64,000 nucleotides of DNA from contig NZ_VITV01000004.1 of NCBI RefSeq assembly GCF_007828035.1, positions 697,559 through 761,558 of the forward strand. Reading direction: 5' to 3'. The position numbers and the translations under genes were made by a program. The notes under the pieces are model-generated. The model searched no databases and was not told the origin of the DNA. It saw nothing but the letters and a program-made list of their open reading frames with translations. The DNA comes from Nitrospirillum amazonense (GTDB lineage: Bacteria > Pseudomonadota > Alphaproteobacteria > Azospirillales > Azospirillaceae). Every line of letters begins with the position of its first letter. Position 1 is the first letter of the stretch. This document shows positions 16,500-26,872 of this stretch, one piece after another.

Positions 16500-17567
16500 G
16501 TGACCGTCACGCCTTTCCCCACCGCCCGCGCCCGTGCCGCCACCCGCGCGCCCTATCGCGCCATCGGCATCTGGCTGCTGGTCTGTGCCGGCCTGGTATT
16601 CGCCATGGCCGTCATCGGCGCCATCACCCGCCTGACGGAAAGCGGCTTGTCGATCACGGAATGGAAGCCGGTGACGGGTGCCCTGCCGCCCCTGTCGGAC
16701 GCCGCCTGGGCGGAGGAGTTCGCCAAGTACCAGGCCACGCCGGAATTCGCGCTGAAGCACAGCGGCATGGACCTGGCGCAGTTCAAGGGCATCTTCTTTT
16801 GGGAGTGGTTCCACCGCCTGGTGGGGCGCCTGATCGGCCTCGTCTTCCTGTTGCCCTTCCTGGTCTTTCTCGCCACTCGCCGCGTGCCGCGCAGCCTGGT
16901 GCCGCGCCTGGCCGGCCTGTTCGTTCTGGGCGGGCTGCAGGGCGCCTTGGGCTGGTACATGGTCAAGAGCGGCCTGGTGAACCGCCCCGATGTCAGCCAC
17001 TACCGCCTGGCGGCCCACCTGTCGCTGGCGGTGCTGATCTATGTCGCCATGCTGGCCACGGCCCTGCCGCTGCTGTTCCCTGCCGCCAGTGGCAGCCTGC
17101 ACCGGGCGCGCGGCAGTTTGCGCCGCCACGCCGGTATTGCCATGGCCCTGGTCGCCACCACCATGGTGTGGGGTGCCTTCACCGCCGGGCTGGACGCGGG
17201 CCAGGCCTACAACACCTGGCCGCTGATGAACGGCACCTTCGCGCCGGAGGAGATGTGGAACCTCAGCCCCATCTGGCTGAACATCCTGGAGAACACGGCG
17301 GCGGTGCAGTTCACCCACCGCTGGCTGGCCATCCTGACCGGCCTGGTGGTCTGGTCCTACGCCTTCCGCGCCCTGCGTGCTGACGTCCAGGGCCGGGTGC
17401 GGACGTTGGCCATCGCCGTGGCCGCGATGGTGCTGGTGCAGATCAGCCTGGGCATCAGCACCCTGCTGATGTTCGTGCCGGTGCACGTGGCCGCTACCCA
17501 CCAGGCCGGCGCCCTGGTCCTGCTGGGCCTGTTCACCTGGACGGTGGTGGAATACCGGCGGGGGTGA
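16500..17567 (+). CDS. ctaA: Heme A synthase (COX15/CtaA type 2)
   Basis: Integral membrane enzyme that oxidises heme O to heme A for aa3-type cytochrome oxidase. The product (355 residues, GTG start) has eight predicted helices. Conserved stretches are GAITRLTESGLSITEWKPVTGALPP, FFWEWFHRLVGRLIG, GLQGALGWYMVKSGL, SHYRLAAHLSLA, AGLDAGQAYNTWPLM, QFTHRWLA and HVAATHQAGA, which include the heme-ligand histidines. It lacks the Cys pair of Gram-positive CtaA, as expected of the proteobacterial/mitochondrial type. It ends at a bidirectional terminator. Confidence 0.96.
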   Translation: MTVTPFPTARARAATRAPYRAIGIWLLVCAGLVFAMAVIGAITRLTESGLSITEWKPVTGALPPLSDAAWAEEFAKYQATPEFALKHSGMDLAQFKGIFFWEWFHRLVGRLIGLVFLLPFLVFLATRRVPRSLVPRLAGLFVLGGLQGALGWYMVKSGLVNRPDVSHYRLAAHLSLAVLIYVAMLATALPLLFPAASGSLHRARGSLRRHAGIAMALVATTMVWGAFTAGLDAGQAYNTWPLMNGTFAPEEMWNLSPIWLNILENTAAVQFTHRWLAILTGLVVWSYAFRALRADVQGRVRTLAIAVAAMVLVQISLGISTLLMFVPVHVAATHQAGALVLLGLFTWTVVEYRRG

Positions 17568-17586
17568 GCGCCTCATCTGGATAAAC

Positions 17587-17624
17587 AAAAAGGGCGCGAA
17601 GCTGGATGCCACGCGCCCTTTTTT
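17587..17624. terminator. Bidirectional terminator between ctaA and the PfpI-like gene
   Basis: A perfect 12-bp stem (17587-17598 with 17612-17623, arms AAAAAGGGCGCG and CGCGCCCTTTTT) has A and T tails on the two sides, between convergent genes. Confidence 0.92.
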
Positions 17625-17644
17625 CATTCCGTATGCCGGCCTGA

Positions 17645-18247
17645 TCAGGCGGCTGCGGCCTTCTCGGCCAGCAGCTGGCGGCGGTACTCGATGGCGTCGG
17701 CGAAGACGCGCAGCATGGTGTCGATGAACTCCGGCACCACCTCTTCCGGACCACGGGCGGTCAGCAGCTGGCGGTCGATGTTCATGTTCTGGCCTTCCTC
17801 GGCCACCCAGGTGGCGCCGGCGGCCTCGACGGTCTCGCGGATCGCCTCGTTGCCGGTCACCGTGCGCCCCTTCAGGCGCTGGGCCACGGCCAGCAGCTGG
17901 ACGCCGTGGTTGATGGCGGCGACGCCCTTGCCGGCGTCCATGAAGCTGCCGATGATGCGGCGGGTGTGCGGGTTGGCGGCCAGCTTGGTCACGCTGCGCT
18001 CACCGCCCGGCAGGACCAGCAGGTCGAAGTCGGCGGCCAGCACCTCGCCAATCTGCTTGTCCGTGGGGAAGTAGTGGCCCCAGGACGTGCCGTGCCAGCC
18101 GTTCACCAGGCCCTGTTCGGGCGAGATGATCTTGGGCGCGGCGCCGGCGCGCAGCAGGGCGCGCTGGGCTTCGGTCATTTCCACTTCTTCGAAGCCGTTG
18201 GCGATGAGAATGGCAACGGCTTTTCCAGCGAGCGGCTGATCGGTCAA
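17645..18247 (-). CDS. DJ-1/PfpI family protein with Asn replacing the nucleophilic Cys
   Basis: Flavodoxin-like class I amidotransferase fold of 200 residues (AVAILIANGFEEVEMTEA at the N-terminus, FDLLVLPGGERSV mid-protein). The nucleophile elbow reads VAAIN113-H114-GVQLL; in PfpI, YhbO and DJ-1 relatives this is A-(I/V)-C-H-G. The codon at 17909-17911 is Asn, so the usual cysteine protease/deglycase chemistry should be absent, although the neighbouring His and the family Glu (in GFEE) are kept. Start: TTG 18247 with AGGAG seven bases upstream; no good ATG is available. It is a single gene between ctaA and motA. Stress-protein annotation should be applied with care. Confidence 0.88.
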   Translation of the reverse strand: MTDQPLAGKAVAILIANGFEEVEMTEAQRALLRAGAAPKIISPEQGLVNGWHGTSWGHYFPTDKQIGEVLAADFDLLVLPGGERSVTKLAANPHTRRIIGSFMDAGKGVAAINHGVQLLAVAQRLKGRTVTGNEAIRETVEAAGATWVAEEGQNMNIDRQLLTARGPEEVVPEFIDTMLRVFADAIEYRRQLLAEKAAAA

Positions 18248-18607
18248 ATTACGTCTCCTATGTTGTTTCGGCGGCCCGACACCCGCCCGTCGCCGTTCCC
18301 CAGGGGACGGCGCCGTTGGCAAGGCGCGATGGATGCTGCCTCGTGAAAATGGCCGCCCAGGAACAGGCGGCCATGGCAAAGCGTCAGGCGTGGGCGGCTG
18401 TCGTGATGCATGCCGGGCCGATGGGATGACGCTCTATTCGCATGGCACCGTAGTTGGCCTCTCCGGCGCCCCAGGTCAATCGCATTAAGACCGAATCGGG
18501 GTTGCAGTGCGGCATGGCTGGGTTGCGGGTGCATGGCCGGGCTCTGGCACGCTCGCGCCCGCCTTGACCTAAACTTTGGGATGGGGGGCGCCCGCCGCCT
18601 GCCGGCG
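18248..18607. other. Gap between motA and the PfpI-like gene
   Basis: A 360-bp region downstream of motA and upstream of the PfpI-like gene, both on the minus strand. It should hold the promoter of the latter. Short imperfect inverted repeats around 18290-18315 are the only structure I see; frames in it lack good starts or ribosome binding sites. Confidence 0.4.
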
Positions 18608-19468
18608 TCAATTAATCGCCGACAGCGCCTCTTCCAACTCGTTGAAGTCGGGCATGTACTCCGTCGGCACCTTTTTTCGTGCCGCCTCGATGGACACCTG
18701 GGGCGCGTAGCCCGCCAGGTGGGATGTGATGGCCGCCCGGATGACGTGGTAGAACTGGTTCTCCTCCTCCGCCACGCCCTTCAGCCGCGAGGCGATGGGG
18801 GCGATGATGCAGTAGGACAGGAAGATACCCATGAAGGTGCCGACCAGGGCGCCACCGATCAGCTTGCCCAGCACCTCGGGCGGCTCGGTGATGGACGCCA
18901 TGGTCTTGATGACGCCCAGCACGGCGGCCACGATGCCCAGGGCGGGCATGGCGTCGGCCATGGTCTGGAAGGCGTGGCTGGAGTGCAGGTCCTCGTGCTT
19001 GGCCTTGTCGATCTCCTGCTCCATCAGCGCCTCAAGTTCATGCGGGTTGTCCACGCCGATGGAGAACATGCGCAGGTAGTCCGCGATGAACTTGACCGTG
19101 AACGGATCCTTCATGATCGAGGGGTAGGCGTTGAAGATGTTGCTTTCCAGGGGCTTTTCGATGTGCTGCTCGATGGCCAGCACGCCCTTGGTCTTCATCG
19201 TCTTCAGGATTTGATAGAGCAGCGACAGCAGCTCCATGTATTCCTTTTTGTGGAACTTCGCGCCGGGGAAGATGCGCTTCACCGCACCCAGCGCCTGCTT
19301 GATGGTGTGGGTGCTGTTCGCCACCATGAAGCCGCAGATGGCGGCGCCGCCGATGGTCATGAATTCGCCTGGCAGGGCCTCAAGGATGATGCCGATCTTG
19401 CCGCCGAAAATCATGAACGACCCGAACACGCAGATGAACACGCCGAGCAGGCCGATGGCGGCAAACAT
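18608..19468 (-). CDS. motA: Flagellar motor stator protein MotA
   Basis: Proton-channel subunit of the flagellar stator, 286 residues, normal length. Four transmembrane segments are visible (about 4-20, 33-50, 170-190 and 200-220). The proton-channel region PALGIVAAVLGVIKTM carries the prolines important for torque, and the cytoplasmic loop contains the charged region that contacts FliG. The N-terminus (FAAIGLLGVFICVFGSFMIFGGK) is typical of the alpha/gamma MotA branch. The partner motB is not adjacent and no flagellar gene is in the window, so it is an isolated motA, as in some alphaproteobacteria where motB lies elsewhere. Confidence 0.95.
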   Translation of the reverse strand: MFAAIGLLGVFICVFGSFMIFGGKIGIILEALPGEFMTIGGAAICGFMVANSTHTIKQALGAVKRIFPGAKFHKKEYMELLSLLYQILKTMKTKGVLAIEQHIEKPLESNIFNAYPSIMKDPFTVKFIADYLRMFSIGVDNPHELEALMEQEIDKAKHEDLHSSHAFQTMADAMPALGIVAAVLGVIKTMASITEPPEVLGKLIGGALVGTFMGIFLSYCIIAPIASRLKGVAEEENQFYHVIRAAITSHLAGYAPQVSIEAARKKVPTEYMPDFNELEEALSAIN

Positions 19469-19659
19469 GAGCAGACCTTGGTAGCTGGACCCCTAAGGTT
19501 CGCAGAGTCCAGACAATCGGCCTACTTGTCAAATCCCTGATGGGGTAGGCCGACGGCGCATCGGCGCGCCCGGACGGGGGATGTCGAACGCCGCCCTGTC
19601 ACCCAGCCATGACGGCAAGACCCTTGAATTCGGACGCCCCGTCCGCCATCGTTCCCGCC

Positions 19660-19752
19660 ATCGACTGGGGTGCCGCCCGCCTGACCACCGGGCCCGCGGC
19701 TGAGATCAGACCCATGGAACCTGCTCCGGATCATGCCGGCGAAGGGAGATCG
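19660..19752 (+). promoter_or_regulatory. TPP (THI-box) riboswitch upstream of thiO
   Basis: The region contains the conserved TPP aptamer blocks in order: GGGGTGCC (19667-19674), GGCTGAGATCAGACCC (19698-19713), GAACCTG (19718-19724) and ATGCCGGCGAAGGGA (19733-19747). The 3' strand of the aptamer (GAAGGGAGATCG) contains the likely ribosome binding site of thiO, so TPP binding should hide it and block translation, the usual mode in proteobacteria. Confidence 0.95.
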
Positions 19753-19759
19753 CGAGACC

Positions 19760-20949
19760 GTGACCTATCATCCGCCTTCGGGCCATTCATTTGCCAAGCC
19801 GTCCGTCGCCCCCCGGGTGGTCGTCATCGGTGCCGGCTGCATCGGCCTGTCAATCGCCTGGCGCCTGGCCGCCGCCGGCTGCGCGGTCGACATCTATGAT
19901 CGGGGGACCGCTGGCCGGGGTGCCACCCATGCCGCCGCCGGTATGCTGGCGGCCGCCGTGGAGACGGAACCGGGGGAGCAGGCGCTGCTGCCCCTGACCC
20001 TGGACAGCCAGCGCCGCTGGCCCGCCTTCGCCGCCGAGCTGGAGGCTTACAGCGGCCTGCCCGTCGACCTGCGCACGGACGGCACGGTGCAGGTGGCCCT
20101 GACTCGCGACGATGTGGAGGTGCTGCGCAGCGGCTTCGAGTTCCAGCGGTCCTTGGGCCTCAATGTCGCCTGGCTGAATGGCGCGCAGGTGAAGGAGCGT
20201 GAGCCGTGGCTGAACCCCCGCGCCGCCGCCGGCGTGCTGGGCGCCGATGACGGCCAGGTGGACAACCGCAAGCTGGCCGTGGCGCTGAAGGCCGCGGCAT
20301 TGAAGGCGGGCGCCCGCCTGCACGAGGGCGCGGCCGTGGAGGCGCTGTCGCTGACGGCGGGCCGCACCGATGGCGTGGTGGTGGATGGCGCGCTGAAGCC
20401 CGCCGACGTGGTGGCGCTGGCGGCCGGCGCCTGGTCGCGCCAGTTGCCAGGCCTGCCGGAAGGCGCGGTGCCGCCGGTGCGGCCGGTGAAGGGCCAGATG
20501 CTGGCCCTGCGCATGGACCCGGCCCAGCCGCTGTTGCGCCATGTGGTGTGGCCGCCCAAATGCTATCTGGTGCCCCGTCTGGACGGGCGCCTGATCGTGG
20601 GCGCCACGACCGAGGACAAGGGCTGGGACGACCATCTGACGGCCGGCGGCGTGCTGGCCCTGCTGGAGGCCGCGTGGCGGGCCCTGCCCGGGGTGGAGGA
20701 ACTGCCCATCGAGGAGATGTGGGTGGGCCACCGCCCCGGCAGCCGCGACGACGCCCCCATCCTGGGGCCCGTGCCCGAGGTCGCCGGCCTGGTCATGGCC
20801 ACCGGCCACCACCGCAACGGCATCCTGCTGACGCCCGGCACGGCCGACCTGGTCGCCGACCACATCCTGACCGGCCGGGTGGACCCGCTGCTGGCGCCCT
20901 TCGGCATCGGGCGATTTGGCCAGCGAACTGAGCTTGACGTGAGGCGTGC

Positions 20950-20953
<4 letters not shown>
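19760..20953 (+). CDS. thiO: Glycine oxidase ThiO
   Basis: FAD-dependent oxidase that makes dehydroglycine (iminoacetate) from glycine for thiazole synthesis. The product (397 residues) begins, after a short lead, with the dinucleotide-binding motif VVVIGAGCIGLSIAWRLAAAG. It keeps GRGATHAAAGMLAAAVE and the C-terminal FAD contact GHHRNGILLTPGTA. I chose GTG 19760; an in-frame ATG at 19733 lies inside the riboswitch core and cannot be used sensibly. It is the first gene of the thiO-S-G-E operon and overlaps thiS by four bases. Confidence 0.95.
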
Positions 20954-21919
<966 letters not shown>

Positions 21920-21924
21920 GTGGG

Positions 21925-22509
21925 GTGGTGTTGCCCGCCCCACCCCTGCTGGTCATCACCGACCGCCGACAGGCGTCCTTGCCGCTGCCCCAAGTGCTGG
22001 ACCGCGTGTTCGCCGCCGGCTGCCGCTGGGCCAGCGTGCGGGAAAAGAACCTGGCCGCCCAGGACCGGCTGGATCTGGTGCGCCGGCTGGTCCCCATCGC
22101 CCGTCACCACGGCGCCCTGCTGACGGTGCACGGCGACCTGGCGGCGGCGATGCTGTGTGACGGCGTGCATCTGGGGGCGGGCGGCGACGTGGCGGCGGCC
22201 CGCGCTCGCTTGGGGGCCCAGGCCCTGGTCGGCCTGTCCCGCCACCATCCGGAGGAGGGCCTGGGCGGCGCCGACTACGCCACCCTCAGCCCCATTTTCG
22301 AGACGCCATCCAAGCCCGGCTATGGTCCCGCCCTGGGCCCCCAGGCGCTATCCCGCCTGCCCGGTGCCCTGGCGCTCGGCGGCATCACTGCTGTCAACGC
22401 GGCGCAGGCCCGCGCGGCTGGCGCCGCTGGCCTGGCCGTCATGGGCACTGTCATGCGCGCGGCCGACCCAGGCGCCGTGGTGCGGGACCTGCTGGCGGCG
22501 TGGGGCTAG
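21925..22509 (+). CDS. thiE: Thiamine phosphate synthase ThiE (TenI-like subfamily possible)
   Basis: TIM-barrel protein of 194 residues, a little shorter than E. coli ThiE (211). It carries the pyrophosphate and pyrimidine-phosphate contact regions as SVREKNL, LLTVHGDLAAAM, GVHLG, LVGLSRH, YATLSPIFETPSKPGYG and ALGGI. ThiE couples HMP-PP with thiazole phosphate to make thiamine phosphate; the related TenI aromatises thiazole. Standing last in thiO-S-G-E behind a TPP riboswitch fits either role. GTG 21925 starts 6 bp after the thiG stop. The ThiE signature R-(E/Q)-K is present (REKN). Confidence 0.88.
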   Translation: MVLPAPPLLVITDRRQASLPLPQVLDRVFAAGCRWASVREKNLAAQDRLDLVRRLVPIARHHGALLTVHGDLAAAMLCDGVHLGAGGDVAAARARLGAQALVGLSRHHPEEGLGGADYATLSPIFETPSKPGYGPALGPQALSRLPGALALGGITAVNAAQARAAGAAGLAVMGTVMRAADPGAVVRDLLAAWG

Positions 22510-22558
22510 GCGAGGACAGCCGAGGCAGCGAATGCTGGCGCCGGCGCCTGAAGCGCGC

Positions 22559-25500
22559 TCAGTGCGCCTCGCCCCAACTCCGCCCCGTGCCGGCCTCGGC
22601 CACCAGGGGCACGGACAGGCTGGCGGCGCCCTCCATCACCTGGCGCACCACGGGGACGGTGGCGTCCACCTCCGCCACCGGCACCTCGAACAGCAGTTCG
22701 TCGTGCACCTGCAGCAGCATGCGGCCGGTCAGGCCGGCATTCGCCATCGCGGCGGGCACGCGGGCCATGGCGCGGCGGATGATATCGGCGGCGGTGCCCT
22801 GGATGGGGGCGTTGATGGCTTGGCGCTCGGCGAAGGCGCGGCGGGCGGCGTTACTTTCCTTGATGCCCTGGATCCAGCACTGGCGGCCGAACAGGGTGGT
22901 GACGTAGCCCTTTTCCTTGGCCTCGGCCTTGGTCTTCTCGAAATAGCCGGCCAGTTCGGGGAAGCGTTCGAAGTACTGCTTGATGAAGGCGCCGGCCTCA
23001 CCGGCGCCGATGCCCAACTGGCGGCCCAGGCCGAAGCCGGAGATGCCGTAGATGATGCCGAAGTTGATGGCCTTGGCCTTGCGGCGGATCTCGCTGGTCA
23101 TCTGGTCCAGCGGCACGCCGAACACCTGGGACGCCGTCATGGCGTGAATGTCGATGCCCTCGGTGAAGGCCTGCTTCAGGGCCGGCACGCCGGCGATCTC
23201 CGCCACCAGGCGCAGCTCGATCTGGCTGTAGTCCACGGACAGCAGCACATGGCCCTCCGGCGCCACGAAGGCGCGGCGGATCTTGCGCCCCTCCTCCGTG
23301 CGGATGGGGATGTTCTGCAGGTTGGGATCGGTGGAGCTGAGGCGCCCGGTGGCGGTGGCGGCCAGGGCGAAGCAGGTGTGCACGCGGCCCGTGCCGGCGT
23401 TGATCTCCTCCTGCAGGGCGTCGGTGTAGGTGGACTTCAGCTTGGCCAGCTGGCGATGGTCCAGCACCTTCTGCGCTACTTCCACCCCTTGTTCGGCCAG
23501 GGGTTCCAGCACGCTGCTGTCGGTGGAATAGGCGCCGGTCTTGCCCTTCTTACCGCCGGGCAGGCCCATCTCGTCGAACAGCACCTCGCCCAGCTGCTTG
23601 GGGCTGGCGACGTTGAACGGGTGGCCCACCAGGGTGTGGATTTCCTGTTCCAGTGCGGCCAGGCGGCCGGCGAAATCGCGCGAAAGCTCGGCCAGCATGG
23701 CCCGGTCCACCAGGATGCCGGCCTCCTCCATGGTCGCCACCACGGGCGTCAGGGGGCGGTCCAGCGTCTCGTACACCGTCATCAGGTGGCGGCGCAGCAC
23801 GTCGGCCTTCAGCACCTGGTGCAGGCGCAGGGTGATGTCCGCATCCTCCGCCGCATAGGCGCAGGCTCGGTCCAGGGGCACGCGGTCGAAGGTGATGCGA
23901 TTCTTGCCGGTGCCCGTCACCTCGTCGAAGGTGATGCAGGTATGGCCCAGGTGGCGCTGCGCCAGTTCATCCATGCCATGGCCGTGGGCGCCGGCGCCCA
24001 GGGCGTAGGACAGCAGCATGGTGTCGTCCACGGGCGCAATGGCGGCCGGGCCGGGGGCGAAGCCGTGGCGGGCCAGCACCCGGATATCGAACTTCAGATT
24101 ATGGCCCACCTTCAGCACCGACGGGTCGGCCAGCAGCGGCGCCAGCAGGGCGCGGGCCTCGTCCAGCGGAATCTGCGGCGGCGGAGGCGGCGCCTCGCCG
24201 AAATCAAAGCCGCCGGCCTGCTCCTTAGGAGCGTCTGGGTTAATGTGGCTAAGGGGCACGTAGCAGGCGCGGCCCGGCGTGTGGGAGAGGGAGAAGCCCA
24301 CCAGCTTGGCTCGGTCGGGGTACAGGCCGTCGGTCTCGGTATCGATGGCCACCGTGCCGGCCAGGGTCGCCTCATCGATCCAGCGCTTCAGCACGGCGGC
24401 GTCCTGCACCAGCTCGTACACGATCTCGGTGGGGGCGGGGATCTTGGGCTCCCCGATGGGGGCGGCCTCGGTACTGTAGAAGCGGCTGTTGTAGGCGGCG
24501 CGCACGGCATCGGTGCGTTGCTCCGCCCCGCCGCCGGTCGTGGCCTCCAGCGTCAGGGCCGGGGCGCCGGTGCCGGCGCGGGTGGCACCCCCATTGCCGC
24601 CATTGGCCTTCAGGATGTCGTTCTCGACCTTCTGGATGGCGGAGCGGAAGCCCTGCTCGCGCAGCCAGCCGATCAGCTTGTCATGGTCGGGCTTGCGCGC
24701 CGTCAGGTTCTCCAGCGGCTCAGGAACCGGCACGTTGGCCTCCAGCTTCACCAGCTGGCGCGAGATGCGGGCCATCTCCGCATGCACGGTCAAGGCTTCG
24801 CGCCGCTTGGGCTGCTTTATCTCGTGCGCGCGCTCCAGCAGGGCGTCCAGCCCGCCATACTCCGTGATCAGCTGGGCGGCGGTCTTGATGCCGATGCCGG
24901 GCACGCCCGGCACGTTGTCCACGCTGTCGCCGGCCAGGGACTGCACATCCACCACCAGTTCCGGCACCACGCCGAACTTCTCCAGCACCTCGTCCCGGCC
25001 GATGCTCTTGTTCTTCATCGGGTCCAGCAGGCCGACGCCGTCGGTGATCAGCTGCATCAGGTCCTTGTCGGACGAGACGATGACGCAGTCGCGCCCCGCC
25101 TCCCGCGCCAGGCGGGCGTATGTCGCGATCAGGTCGTCGGCCTCATACCCCTCCAGATGCAGGCAGGGCAGGTTGAAGGCGTCCACCGCCTGGCGGATCA
25201 GGTCGAACTGCGGGATCAGATCTTCCGGCGGCGGCGGCCGGTGCGCCTTGTAGTCCGGATAGATGGCATTGCGGAAATTCTCCCGCTTGCTGTCGAAGAT
25301 GACGGCGACGGAGTGCACCTTCACGTCGGCCAGCAGCTTCATCAGCATGTTGGTGAAGCCCAGCACCGCGTTCACCGGCGTGCCGTCCGGCCGATTCAGC
25401 GGCGGCAGGGCGTGATAGGCGCGGAAGATGAAGCCCGAGCCGTCCACCAGGTACAGCGTCTCCTTCAGCTTGCCCGGCACGGCCGGCACACCGGTCACGG

Positions 25501-25570
25501 GCGTGGGCGCGTCCGGCGGAACGGGGATGGGGGCGGTTGCGGCGGCGGGCGTGTCGGCCATGGCGGGCAT
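22559..25570 (-). CDS. polA: DNA polymerase I
   Basis: Three-domain repair and Okazaki-fragment polymerase of 1003 residues. The 5'-3' exonuclease (about 35-310) begins LYLVDGSGFIFRAYHALPPL and has EGYEADDLIATYA, SSDKDLMQL and GDSVDNVPGVPGIGIKTA. The 3'-5' proofreading domain is active-looking, with AIDTETDGLYP and HNLKFDIRVL. The polymerase domain has SVDYSQIELRL, RRKAKAINFGIIYG and LLQVHDELLFEVP. A Pro/Ala-rich N-terminal tail of about 33 residues is unusual in length; ATG 25561 is an alternative start. It is convergent with thiE. Confidence 0.97.
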   Translation of the reverse strand: MPAMADTPAAATAPIPVPPDAPTPVTGVPAVPGKLKETLYLVDGSGFIFRAYHALPPLNRPDGTPVNAVLGFTNMLMKLLADVKVHSVAVIFDSKRENFRNAIYPDYKAHRPPPPEDLIPQFDLIRQAVDAFNLPCLHLEGYEADDLIATYARLAREAGRDCVIVSSDKDLMQLITDGVGLLDPMKNKSIGRDEVLEKFGVVPELVVDVQSLAGDSVDNVPGVPGIGIKTAAQLITEYGGLDALLERAHEIKQPKRREALTVHAEMARISRQLVKLEANVPVPEPLENLTARKPDHDKLIGWLREQGFRSAIQKVENDILKANGGNGGATRAGTGAPALTLEATTGGGAEQRTDAVRAAYNSRFYSTEAAPIGEPKIPAPTEIVYELVQDAAVLKRWIDEATLAGTVAIDTETDGLYPDRAKLVGFSLSHTPGRACYVPLSHINPDAPKEQAGGFDFGEAPPPPPQIPLDEARALLAPLLADPSVLKVGHNLKFDIRVLARHGFAPGPAAIAPVDDTMLLSYALGAGAHGHGMDELAQRHLGHTCITFDEVTGTGKNRITFDRVPLDRACAYAAEDADITLRLHQVLKADVLRRHLMTVYETLDRPLTPVVATMEEAGILVDRAMLAELSRDFAGRLAALEQEIHTLVGHPFNVASPKQLGEVLFDEMGLPGGKKGKTGAYSTDSSVLEPLAEQGVEVAQKVLDHRQLAKLKSTYTDALQEEINAGTGRVHTCFALAATATGRLSSTDPNLQNIPIRTEEGRKIRRAFVAPEGHVLLSVDYSQIELRLVAEIAGVPALKQAFTEGIDIHAMTASQVFGVPLDQMTSEIRRKAKAINFGIIYGISGFGLGRQLGIGAGEAGAFIKQYFERFPELAGYFEKTKAEAKEKGYVTTLFGRQCWIQGIKESNAARRAFAERQAINAPIQGTAADIIRRAMARVPAAMANAGLTGRMLLQVHDELLFEVPVAEVDATVPVVRQVMEGAASLSVPLVAEAGTGRSWGEAH

Positions 25571-25719
25571 CTTCGGCGTAACGGACGGGAAGGGACGGGC
25601 GCGTCGACGCAGGCGTCCCGGGACCGCACCATGGCCGATTTGGGGCGGGGCTGTCGAGGGGCGGTGGCGGATGTCAGGCCACGGGCCGGAAGGGCTGTCG
25701 ACGATATGAAAGGGAAAGG

Positions 25720-25796
<77 letters not shown>

Positions 25797-25896
25797 ATGC
25801 CGGGCGACACACCGGGTTTCCGGCGGCGCGGCGCGCACCATACAGGCAAGTTCCGGGCAATGCAAACGCTATGGTGCGTGCCGGCTGGCGCGCCGC

Positions 25897-26265
25897 TCAG
25901 GGCTCCCGGTCCAGACGGACGTAGCGGCGTTCCAGGCAGGTGGGGTTGTAGTAGACGGCGACGGGGGCGCCGGTGCCGGGGTCGGTGAAGCGCTCGCCCG
26001 TGTCCTGCCAGCCGGGGCCGGGCAGGCCCGTCAAGGGCTTGTAGGCGACGCGCTCGATACAGGCGGCCAGGCACAGGACGCCGGTGCCGGCCAGCAGGCC
26101 GATGGGGAAGACGGTAACCATGCCCATGTACCAGACGGCCAGGGTGGCGGCGAAGGCCAGGGCGCTGCCGATCATCAGCCAGGTGCAGGCGGGCTGGCGC
26201 AGGTGGGAGCGGCGTTGCCGGGCGTGGCCGGGACCGGATCCGAAATGGACATGCAGCACGGACAT
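25897..26265 (-). CDS. Small membrane protein, unknown function (122 aa)
   Basis: I do not recognise the family. After a His/Arg-rich cytosolic-type start (MSVLHVHFGSGPGHARQRRS) come two hydrophobic segments (about 28-47 and 52-70), then a C-terminal part with GPGWQDTGERFTDPGTG and VYYNPTCLERRYV, which ends in a Cys-containing, Arg-rich stretch. AAGGAG lies nine bases before ATG 26265. It may be co-expressed with or simply lie near ybjQ upstream on the same strand (176-bp gap). Confidence 0.68.
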   Translation of the reverse strand: MSVLHVHFGSGPGHARQRRSHLRQPACTWLMIGSALAFAATLAVWYMGMVTVFPIGLLAGTGVLCLAACIERVAYKPLTGLPGPGWQDTGERFTDPGTGAPVAVYYNPTCLERRYVRLDREP

Positions 26266-26440
26266 GATGGACGTCTCCTTCCCCTGTTCGGGGGCCCTGG
26301 CGGCGGGCGTGCCCGGATCGATGGCGGGGCCGGCGGTCCGTGGCGGGCGTCCGGGGCGTCGGGCCCCTCTGCTTGGTAGTGGTTCGCAGGCTTTCCCTAG
26401 GCAGGCTTTCCTTTCCTGAAACTCAAACGGCTCCTGAAAT

Positions 26441-26764
26441 TCAAACGGCGGCTTCCAGCACCACGGCGGTGCCGTAGGCGACGATCTCGCTCATGGTCTC
26501 CCCGATCTCGGAGCTGTCGAAGCGCATCATGACCACGGCATTGGCCCCCATGGCGCCGGCATTGGTGACCATGCGGTCGATGGCTTGGCGGCGGCCCTCT
26601 TCCAGCATCTGGGTGTATTCGTGGATCTCGCCGCCCACCAGGGTGCGCAAGCCGGCCATGAAGTTGCCGGCCAGGCCTCGGCTGCGCACCACCACACCGA
26701 ACACCTGGCCCTTCACGGCCATGACCCGGTGTCCCGGCACGGCCTCCGTCGTCACCACCAGCAT
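26441..26764 (-). CDS. ybjQ: YbjQ/UPF0145 family protein
   Basis: Protein of 107 residues, typical length, with the UPF0145 landmarks: VVRSRGLAGNFMAGLRTLVGGE, YTQMLEEGRRQAIDRMV and GANAVVMMRFDSSEI, ending GTAVVLE. Family members form pentamers of a dodecin-like fold; a metal-binding role has been proposed but is not proven. AGGAG seven bases before ATG 26764 supports the start. It lies downstream of the M1 aminopeptidase on the same strand. Confidence 0.92.
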   Translation of the reverse strand: MLVVTTEAVPGHRVMAVKGQVFGVVVRSRGLAGNFMAGLRTLVGGEIHEYTQMLEEGRRQAIDRMVTNAGAMGANAVVMMRFDSSEIGETMSEIVAYGTAVVLEAAV

Positions 26765-26872
26765 GCGACACTCCTGTCCTGTGGGGGAAAGCTTACGCCC
26801 GGGCGCTATCCCGCGCCATGAGCGCGTTCGGTCAGGGTGGTGGCCCCCGCCAGGGACGGGGGCCGTTGTCAG

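Noticed and set aside
18244-18534. A 96-residue open frame upstream of the PfpI-like gene
   Set aside because: No ribosome binding site, Arg/His-rich random-looking sequence, and it covers the promoter region of the PfpI-like gene.
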